Source: Branchiostoma lanceolatum (lineage: Eukaryota > Chordata > Leptocardii > Amphioxiformes > Branchiostomatidae). From it: a DNA stretch of 64,000 nt. The notes beneath the pieces were generated by a model, which saw only the letters and a list, made by a program, of their open reading frames with translations, had not been told where the DNA came from and did not search any database. Below are positions 57,501-64,000 of this stretch, in pieces. Both the position numbers and the translations under genes were made by a program. The stretch is from positions 13,273,501 to 13,337,500 of the forward strand of contig NC_089727.1 of assembly GCF_035083965.1 (NCBI RefSeq), in the 5' to 3' direction. Numbering within the stretch: the first letter of the stretch is position 1; every line of letters begins with the position of its first letter.

Positions 57501-59055
57501 AGACAGCGTTGAGACGAAATCCTGCCGATGCCACCACGTCAATTTGGACCGCTAAGGACAACTCTGGGAGCCAGCATTCGGAGTGCGAACCGAGCACACT
57601 TTAATGGTGACCGAAATCAAGGAATACAATATGGCCGACAAGATGGCCGCCACGCAACACGAGGTGACCTATAGCGTCAGGGGTCATGACCTAGGTCAAC
57701 CTATAATAACAATATCTATATATTGGCGCTCACTGTCAATTAAAGTGCCTTACTACAAATGATGTATATCAGATTTATACCTTGTTTTTGTTTCTCTGTA
57801 ATGTATGATTGGAAGTACATGTATTGGGATGTACCTGTCCATTTTGCGAGCCATTTCTTGATGGAAGCCTTGTCGCAGCAGCCTGCTGTACACCAGAGGG
57901 CGCCGATCTTCCACAGCACGGCTATCGTGGCCAGCGATGCGAACACCAGACAGGCGGTAGAAACGCCCACTACCAGCTCCACTGGTACTACATCTGATTA
58001 GTGTAAGAATAATTGTAACAAATTACAACACTGCAATGTATTAGTCAAAACCTTAGACGATCAAGCTTCAATGTCTCAGTTAGTAAACATGATACAATTA
58101 TCTGAACTCTCTGATACATGTGGTACAGAAATAGAAATATCTTATACCCCGAATAGATAAAAGTAGTATACAGTGTATTAAGTCCTGTGATAGACCAGCT
58201 AGTATCACTTATAATGAGTCATGACTGACACACATCCGTTACTGACCATGACCTCTCTCAGTGTTTGCTTTTTTTGTTTGTTTTTACATAACCAGTAAAC
58301 TGCCTTCAGACATAAAGAACCCTTTTTGTACGGTGAGTACATTAGCTGCATATGGCCATACTGAAGGGTGATCCGCTCACATCGGTATGGAGCCCTACTT
58401 TTCAATAAGTGTGGTGTGGTTCTCCTCAAACATGGGACCTCTACATTTTTGTATGTCCCATCCAAGAAGACATCGCCAACCAAAGCTAAGTATTCATTTT
58501 CACCTGAGTCAAGTGAGGAAATAGATACAAAATACTTTTCCCAAGGGCTCAACATTGGGGCCTGCTAAGGATTTGAACCCAGAACCTTTAGATTTTCAGT
58601 CAGCAACCATAGCCACAAGACCACCTGTACCACAAAATGTGATGCATACATGTAAGCATTTCTGTGTCTACTTGGATGCCAAGCAGAAGACAATATATCA
58701 ATAATAAAAGTCAATGAAAATCAGCCTAAAGAATTGGAGGGGAGTGTAATGATCTGACCAAGAAGAGTGAGCAGGAAACATGTGAAAGGAAAGCTAGGCT
58801 AAGCTCATCTTGGCAGTGTATGGGCCAGCTAATGCATGCCATGTACATGCCATGGCTATTAACTTTACATACTTTAAGTAACGGTTTCCTTATGTTCTTG
58901 ACATTGACTAGATTAGACCTGAGTAAAACATTCGTATGTCCAATAAGATTGGTCTCTGACCATTTCCTGGGAATACGCATGTTACAGGTGGCCGTATCTT
59001 AACCTTAAGAAAACATTAGGAATATCTCACCTGGTGAAGTTGTTGTTTCGTCCAT
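45600..59055 (-). CDS. Divergent synaptotagmin-like tandem-C2 membrane protein, complete
   Basis: Minus-strand exons: 59055..59031, 57993..57835, 51406..51167, 49068..48925, 48523..48318, 47917..47780, 47463..47332, 46991..46791, 46425..46308, 46104..45896, 45701..45600; all phases agree, 557 residues. Layout matches synaptotagmins: short N-terminus, one membrane helix (about 14-41) followed by Cys43/47/48 (likely palmitoylated), a long Ser/Pro-rich linker (about 62-280), C2A (285-415) and C2B (418-557) ending in 'EQWHPL', like the synaptotagmin WHxL motif. The calcium-binding loop-3 aspartates are absent: C2A reads 'ILSYEGELRRKFLG' and C2B 'LMEKQTMQRNITVG', so calcium-independent action is inferred. 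SYT12-like features (GVY/GVS start of helix, LWK) are suggestive only; the paralogue is unresolved. Intron 2 contains the LTR retrotransposon, intron 3 a GATC-rich satellite. Confidence 0.88.
49936..50569. repeat. GATC/GATA-rich satellite in synaptotagmin-like intron 3
   Basis: About 630 bases built from 'GATAGATC', 'AGATAGATC' and 'GATCGATA' words, ending in a homogeneous run of (AGATAGATC)n. GATC occurs at almost every unit and ATCGAT is frequent, so the tract is locally palindromic. No reading frame of interest. Confidence 0.95.
51715..51906 (-). repeat. 3' LTR of the retrotransposon
   Basis: 192 bases matching 57537-57728 without visible differences. Contains 'GACAAGATGGCCGCCAC' on the + strand, a YY1-like site. 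Confidence 0.93.
52141..52345 (-). repeat. Tandem repeats in retrotransposon 3' untranslated region
   Basis: Four imperfect units of about 50-65 bases, each with 'ACTTGTC', 'TTTAACAGAGTGA' or a variant, and 'CTACTACTTGGA' or a variant, lie between the pol stop and the 3' LTR. Confidence 0.75.
52535..57463 (-). CDS. Retrotransposon gag-pol polyprotein, 1642 aa, intact frame
   Basis: Single open frame for the transposon life cycle, copying element RNA into DNA and integrating it. Approximate domains: Gag-like region (1-260), zinc-knuckle-like C-x2-C-x9-H-x4-C (about 271-289), aspartic protease ('LLDSGAESS', about 364), reverse transcriptase (about 660-880; 'SDLTSAYHQIPL', and 'IADDLYCG' near 812), RNase H (about 955-1085; 'VTDAA', 'ELEAL', 'LTDSKP'), integrase with 'HPSQHQ', 'CDQC' and a D-D-E pattern (about 1275, 1335, 1370), then a C-terminal tail carrying three 'PATPPAVPE'-type repeats. 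The catalytic dyad is ADD where most relatives have Y-x-DD. Gag and Pol are fused without a frameshift. No stop or frame break is seen. Residue positions are counted by hand. Confidence 0.92.
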   Translation of the reverse strand: MATANRAPKQWCLTKKETINSFENWRANQIYVLSLDPSFTPFLADGVTWQKRTAGVEHRGYTNDGEAVPEAQRRTAAQKAASLELMLGQVANFCPVISRNRIVKASTSLTDIWQAIRLHFGFQSTGGYFLDIAKICLEPNERPEDLYQRLTAAVEDNLLTTAGGITHHGELVTSDEEVSPSLENMVVLLWLQMLHPGLPAKVKQRYGAELRNKTLSSIKPEISLSVDTLLAELQDDENVRSLRLEQTRKQSPRAPQGRSRRPKPQSHNRACPLCKQAGRSVYDHFLSVCPYLPEQDKKYMVRTRAVEVEDYSDIDPSDDEEPVASVLRTETSTFVDDQPALMSRVTVRASPHLEVFHNGQPVNILLDSGAESSMIRADEAKRLGLRIHPNTSQTPSQADGGRMAGVLGECRTTFYRRKVPLRFDALVVSDLASPIIAGSPFLEANGFTINFKTRQIHLADGSATDYSSSSKPPRPRIHRITNNLLRMQDKTTTLWPNDYLELQLPDGLDTYPDVALEPRQDSLSCEHLKAFRQGTYRNIAGYIRVPNVSCAPVNVTKNMHLFNATPVVPVEDILPDNELPTQDTLPAHIPEPQPFSDSVQLDPDNILNSTQRYRMSSMLQDFDNVFNTDFPGYNGAVGPIHAVVNMGPAQPPQRKGRLPLYGRNRLVELQQKLDELETHGVISTPESADTVVEYLNPSFLVNKPKGGHRLVTAFTDVAKYCKPQPSLLPNVNQVMRQIACWKYLIVSDLTSAYHQIPLHPSSRKYCGIVTPFKGIRVYCRSAMGMPGSETALEELMSRTLGDLLMRGMVAKIADDLYCGGNTYEELLTNWSAVLTALQNCDLRLSPSKTIICPAKTTILGWHWDQGKISASHHTLCTLSTTPPPPSVTALRSFIGSYKALSRVIPGTSVLLGPLDDMVAGRSSSDMIQWTDDQLSVFRKAQQGLKLHQAVVLPRPDDELWLVTDAAVRPTGIGATLFIRRDNNTRVAGFFSCKLKKYQRQWLPCELEALAITSALKHFKPYLIQTTMPAFILTDSKPCVEAVEKLRRGEFSYSPRVSTFLAAVSQFPITVKHISGKYNLSTDFASRHPLDCADSHCQICSFVHALSEEPVVNTATVSPDTDLNNPIYTSRSAWSTIQSSCPSLRRVFAHLKQGTRPSKKETHIRDIKSYLAKATITTDGLLVVPNRDMFGMTRDRIIVPRNVVHGLTTAIHLKLGHPSQHQLKAVMSRYFYALGMDTVIQKVTAACDQCAALKCHIPVPPTFTTQPPPQTILATFAADVMKRARQNILVVRECSTSYTSTQIVPDETSTALRDGLITLCVPLCPLDGPPAVIRCDPAPGFQALTQDTWLAENHLQIEIGEFKNINKNPVAERAIEEMREELCKVDPLGQPVSPAQLAVITARVNAKVRSNGLSSREYLFQRDQFNGEQIPLSDKSLLAKQNQRRLDNHTPSSKSKASSRQVRPAPLITVGDLVYLHADRDKSQARNRYIVTAVNRDFVHISKFIGRQLRSRTYKVRPAECYLVPSQVSPQHRHPTYSETDSDEDDAVSDEHENFVVPPDIPATPPAVPEQNHHQNIPAPTDIPVTPPAVPEQNLQQNFPAPSEFPATPPAVPERTLSDPPSSPRRSGRLTQQPSYLKDFELS
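57521..57536 (-). other. Candidate primer-binding site
   Basis: Minus-strand 'TGGTGGCATCGGCAGG' begins at the base next to the 5' LTR end; TGG at this place fits pairing with a tRNA 3' CCA end. Which tRNA is not determined. Confidence 0.6.
57537..57728 (-). repeat. 5' LTR of the retrotransposon
   Basis: 192 bases, apparently identical to the 3' LTR at 51715-51906. Identity implies very recent insertion, because LTRs are equal when an element inserts. Confidence 0.93.
58310..58633 (-). mobile_element. tRNA-derived SINE, copy 2 (synaptotagmin-like intron 1)
   Basis: Minus strand reads 'GGTGGTCTTGTGGCTATGG', 'GGTTCTGGGTTCAAATCC', 'CAGGCCCC' and 'CTTGACTCAGGTGAAAATGA', the same order as the copy at 13654-14000. 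The 3' body continues past 'GGTCCCATGTTTGAGGAG'. Confidence 0.82.
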
Positions 59056-62000
59056 CCTGTGTCTGAGACCACCCTAATTGTCGTCGGTAGTGTTTTCTGG
59101 ACAGTTACACAGTTCTGAACAACTCACACCTGTCAGGAACCAAAAGAAGAAAAGTTGGCACCACCTCAGCATAGACAACCTTTTTTCTGTGTGCAAGTTC
59201 CTTGTATGACGTAGATAAGGTATTTTTCTGAGACCAATGCGTTGTGGCTTTCCAGGTCAAGCGTATCACGGCTTACACGACTCATCCCCTTGGTTACAGC
59301 ATAATTATTCACCACAAAGACGCTAAGAACTGTTTGCTTATATTCTAAACGTGAGGCAGAATCTTCAGCCCGTCAACTTTTGCTGGGACATCACCCAAAG
59401 AATGCTAACGTCAAACATGTTCAAACATACGGGCCGTGACTGTTGGCTTTGCTTACCTTGAAAACACACCATGACAATAATGATGATCCAGTCTGACGCA
59501 CCACATGTCTATGTTGTATTAGCAGTAAGTTCACATATTGCCTGCTAAGGCTTACTTGATCTGTAGTTTATCTGTAACAAAATGAAACAGGTTCAACCAC
59601 CCCGTTGTTAAGAGTTATGAGAAATGCAGTATTCTGTTTTTAACCCCATCCGCTGGCTGACACTAGCCTGACAGAAAAGGAGTGAATGAGGCATGACCGG
59701 GCACAGGTATGTTTAACTAGTACGCCTGAGGAAGTTGTTGACGTAGGATGGGATGTCCTTTCAGGGTAGCCAGTGAAGCAGATATAAGCGGTTCACTTCC
59801 TTCTGAGTCCATGTCACTCGCATACCAGCATGTTAAGCATGGGCTCATTTAGCTAGAAGGCCGGATGAGAGAGCTATATGTGGAACTTTGCTTATGTCGG
59901 GCTCTTGAGTCATTAGCTGTTCAATCCGTTCAGTCAATTTAATTTTTTCAACATTCCTTCCTTCAATTCAATTCAATTCAATTCAATTCAATACAATACA
60001 ATATTCCTACTTTTTCCGTCCTACAATGGAGGGACCTTAACAAGCGTCTTTAACTTTGGAGGGAAACAACTACTGCATAAAGCAATTTTGATTGCCCTAC
60101 AATACCACAATGATACACTGACTCGATTTTTTGGATGTGAGCGTCAAATGACAAAAACAACATGTCTAATTTCTTCATTAGATTTAAGTGCCGACGAATG
60201 TTGTAGAAATAATTGCCTCCAGAAAAGTGGCTTAAACGACCGTCAAATTGACAAATTTCCGTCAAATTGACAAATTTCTGTCTTTTCGGGAATGGGGAAA
60301 TCGCGAAAGGGGGTTTGAATTTTGTAGGTTTATCTGACTTTGTCTAAAAAATGTGAACATATAGGAATGACAATATTTAAGACATTTCACACAAAAAAAT
60401 CACGTAGTAGGTCATAGATGGCATGTTTCAATTTACAAGTAGAAGTGGTCGAGTGTATGATGTCCTGTAAATTGTCACGTTCTGAAGGGCTACTACATGC
60501 AAATTCCAAGAAAACGGTGATTCTGTGCCTTCCTTTTCTTCTCAATTACGCATTGTTTACATCAAAACGTATATTCCCTCTTAGGACCAAAAAGCATCAA
60601 TATCGCGTTTGCACCCTATCACGCGGTTAAAAAGAGCGCCGCCAAACGGTTGAAATTATCACTGCAGGTAAATCCTCAACCAACAGGGGCAAACATGACT
60701 TGGATCGCTAGGCATCCCCACTGATACATGCGGTTTAATCCACATTGTGATGAAAAGGCTTGTCCATGTCCAAACAAGGAATACGTTTTGTGTAAACAAT
60801 GTGTCATTGTATTGAGAAGAAAAGGAAGACACAGTGAATAAATATTCTGACAAATTAAGAAAGCAGCGGTTCCTTCCTGCAGATCAACAATAACTGAAAT
60901 GCTGGGATTCTCATTACACAGACCCTGCTACCAAGATCAGGCCTAGGCTCTTCAGTGACATTCAAAATAACATCATTTGAAATGTTCAGTAACATTCAAA
61001 AAAACATTATTTGAAATGAACGCAGTAAAGACATGAAAACAGTTCAGTTAAGTCTTGTTTTATTTCGTATTGAAAGCTTAAAGATGTCCTTGGACATGTT
61101 GAAACACGGTGTCTCCCAGATAGATACATTATATAATCATCATTTACCAAGATATATTGCACAATTACCAAATACACCAATAAAAAGGGCAAAACAAGTA
61201 ACAAAACCATTGTGGTTAAGCATATAGATAAACCGTTTAATTATAACATCTAACCTTACAGTTACTGTACATTTAAAAATCAATACTTGCAACATGACTT
61301 TCTTGAAACATTGCTACAATGACATTCATACATCAGGTTGATTGCAAACGGTGAGAATTGGCAACAATTTTAAAAACCACATTGATAGAACAACAGGAAA
61401 CAATTAATAGCTACCTACATCCAAAACAATGATGTCATGATTCAAAAGGCAATGTTATTGCAACCATTCACTTGAAAACTTTGATTGACAGACAGCAATT
61501 TGTTGTTTCAAACATGTCTGTGCATACAGCTAAACCAACCAGATTCAATATCCCTGTTGGACCAAAAGGGCAACAAAATGAGCCGTTCCCAACCAGCTGA
61601 ACAGATGTATCTTAATCAGTGCCATACTGCCTACCTTCTCCCTGTTAGGGTGGCCTTTTGGAGGCAGCAGGGTCAGGGTGAAGGTCCATTTCCTGCCTAT
61701 CCTTAAATCCCCTTTCATTTCAGAATTTTCACTCAATCCTACATCCCTCTTTACTGCTAATCCCCTCTCAGTTCATTCATTTTTGCTCACACCTCATTTC
61801 TCATCTGAGTCACAAAACAGAATGATCCTCCACCCATGAGTTGAAGCAGAAATTTCTCAGCTCCCAAAACTGTTCAGATCCTTCTATGACATGATTGAAT
61901 ATGGATGTAATAATAATTATAGTAATCCAGTACTGTGCCACACTGTAAATGTCTCCTGTTTCTCCAAAGCCTGTTGTACATGCAATCAAAATAGCACAGA

Positions 62001-64000
62001 TTTCATCGGCTAGCATTGAGCTTTAATGCTCACATGACTAATTACGATATGACATAAACAGTACAACAAAGTCATGGCATTTTTGTACATGAGCCAGTGA
62101 TAAAAAGTTACATGGTCCCAGCATTACACAATATTCTGTTCTGTTACAACAAGGACTACTGTCTCCCACTGGCAAATGATCCTCTTTTTCATATGGAGAC
62201 CTATCAGCTCATTTATATGTAGACCGTGTCTGTCATGGCTGTCATTGCTATTACCTTTTTTTAGCAACTGTACAGAAGACTTCACATTGTCAACAACAAC
62301 AAGCCCTTGCCCAATCCTAAATTACAATGTAACTAAGAAGTAACACCTCACTTTACAGTTAAAAACATGAGGTTGCATTTACAAACCCAAAAACAGTAGA
62401 GAGTACCAAAAATAAAGATTCTTTTAGTTTTAAAACTCAACAGAATTTATGCCAACATGCTAAAAACAAATTGATAATTTAAGGCATTGCCAGGTAAACA
62501 ACTTTTTAAAAAAACTCTGGAGTTATGATCAATACTTGTAGTATATAAGCAATAGCTTATTTTTTTCTTTATTCTTAACATGTTATACCTGATTAACTCA
62601 CCATGGCTATACAAAGGAATGCAAGTAGTGCCACAGGAGGGACCGAACACACGTGTGTAAGGCGTCCCGGGGATGCTCTAGTGCCATCGTCATGGAAACA
62701 ACACTGTGGATGGAGAAGGACACAGCCTCACCAACACAGACACAACCAACAGCCAAGTCACAACATGTTAATTTCCACGGATTAAAATTATTCTATCTAA
62801 CAAAGCTGTTCATCCAAAAGTGAATAGGACCCTGTTTGGACTAGGACTGATGAAAAGGGGTTTGATTATCATAATTTTTGTAATAAACATTTTGTTCGAA
62901 CATGAAAACAGTGATTAGAATATATAAATTTGATTCTAATCTAAACTCTGGTTTAACTTGGTTTCGGGATTTTTGGAACCAAACCAAGTTCGTTAAAAAA
63001 AGTAAAAACTTAAAAAAACTGTAATCTAACAAACCAGTCCTAATCAAAGCAGGGTTTAAAACATGCAATGGAAAAATGCAAAGTCCATGCAGTTTCCAAC
63101 AATATTTCCCCAAAGCTTGATTTCCACTAGGTTATACACACTGTACACAGTTTTACATCACATACATGTATACACAAGCTCTTAGATAAGTCTATACATG
63201 GATCTTAGTCTACATTCGTTAACTACACATTCATTGGCATTATCAACTTTTGATTTTGAGGTTTCATATTGCTACTAAATTTCTAAAGTACTGTGTTTGT
63301 TCATGCTTGCTATACATGTATATCTACTAATGTAAGTCTGATTGTTATTTGTACATTATAGTACTATTTGGTGGATATTTAAACAAGATGCGTTCACAAT
63401 GTTACATGTACAATGCACACATATTATGACAGTCTAAGAGTACCATACTTTATGATGGGCTAAAGCATTCTCACATAATGAAGTACATTGTATGATTCTA
63501 AATCAAAATGTTTCCTTTAGTGATCATGAATGATCATGAAGACATGAGAAGCAATGGTCATACATATTTTCCCTTCAAGCGATAGTCTGTGAGTGTTAGA
63601 TGTAAGGACAGCTACACTTAATTCATGGTTATAACTGTCAACAATAAGGATCCATATCTTCAACAGTCCAATTTGCAAGCTGCATGTGTTCAACCTGTAC
63701 AAATGGGCTATAAAGTAAGACATGATTTCTCCTATTGAGATTTTAATCTACACGTAAGATTGATTAACTCTTCTTTGGCCCGATGGACCAAGTTGTGCTT
63801 TTTCTTTACCTAAATTCTGTATGAATAATTCTGTTGAATTCGTTTGGATTGAAATAGCCCCATAGCTAGATCTCTACTATCTGTCTTTATCATTCTTGTG
63901 TAATCAGTCATCGTCTGGTAATAATTTGGGATGCTAAAGCCCAACTGTACACAGAACACTTAGATATTAAACTTTGTTACAGACATTTTAATATGATGTA
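59056..64000. other. No gene seen; AT-rich right end
   Basis: Upstream flank of the synaptotagmin-like gene, then about 3 kb of AT-rich sequence with no supported exon. An AATAAA on the minus strand (complement of the TTTATT near 61060) could be the end of a minus-strand 3' UTR whose gene lies beyond the window; this is speculative. Confidence 0.4.
59958..60003. repeat. (TTCAA)n microsatellite
   Basis: About nine pentanucleotide TTCAA units with the last ones drifting to TACAA. Confidence 0.9.

Larger units (their letters stand above)
51715..57728 (-). mobile_element. Intact young LTR retrotransposon (Ty3/gypsy-like order)
   Basis: Two 192-base direct repeats, 51715-51906 and 57537-57728, appear identical. 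In minus orientation the 5' LTR is at 57728-57537 and is followed directly by a primer-binding-site-like stretch starting 'TGGTGGCATCGG' (57536 downwards). A purine-rich tract ('GAAGAAGAAAGTAGATCA') precedes the 3' LTR. Between them is one uninterrupted gag-pol frame. Domain order PR-RT-RNaseH-IN points to a Ty3/gypsy-like element. Ends do not show TG...CA and no clean short target-site duplication is visible. It sits in intron 2 of the synaptotagmin-like gene on the same strand. Confidence 0.93.

Noticed and set aside
62447-63723. Small frames at the right end
   Set aside because: AT-rich, no splice-linked homology; no gene can be supported.

Overview
The window is spliced nuclear DNA from an animal. 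Six protein genes with short exons, GT-AG or GC-AG introns and consistent exon phases are present. The products are close to deuterostome proteins, one gene is the invertebrate-type Fuseless family, and several SINE families plus a young LTR retrotransposon fill the introns. A cephalochordate (amphioxus, Branchiostoma-like) is the best guess; this is inference from gene content and repeats, not a database match.

Layout. 1-5131 (+): 3' end of a polycystin-1-like gene, cut by the window edge. 6787-13623 (+): complete 13-exon kynurenine/2-aminoadipate aminotransferase (AADAT) gene. 14786-16567: repeat-rich spacer with a terminal-inverted-repeat element that carries a 5S-rRNA-derived SINE. 16885-25842 (+): complete 16-exon acyl-CoA synthetase family member 2 (ACSF2) gene with a perfect 79-bp-arm palindrome just inside intron 1. 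27436-29901 (+): 3-exon Fuseless-like multi-pass membrane protein. 30512-35060 (-): complete 10-exon selenium-binding protein 1 / methanethiol oxidase gene. 35061-39814: spacer with a small foldback transposon and other inverted repeats. 39815-43968 (+): 7-exon RNF14-type RBR ubiquitin ligase. 45600-59055 (-): 11-exon divergent synaptotagmin-like gene whose second intron holds an apparently intact, very young LTR retrotransposon (51715-57728). 59056-64000: no gene seen.

The neighbours do not form an operon or one pathway. AADAT and ACSF2 are both predicted mitochondrial metabolic enzymes and lie head to tail, but a shared role is not shown. SELENBP1 is convergent with the Fuseless gene, and RNF14 is convergent with the synaptotagmin-like gene.

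All exon joins were done by hand from splice consensus, reading phase and remembered family homology. Joins supported by phase on both sides are firm. The first exon of the Fuseless gene, untranslated exons and the RNF14 linker are less certain. The most unusual signals are the palindrome at the ACSF2 5' splice site, a minisatellite built from an AADAT 5' splice site, a duplicated and inactivated AADAT 3' splice site in the same intron, the long charged linker (or unspliced intron) of RNF14, and the intact retrotransposon.
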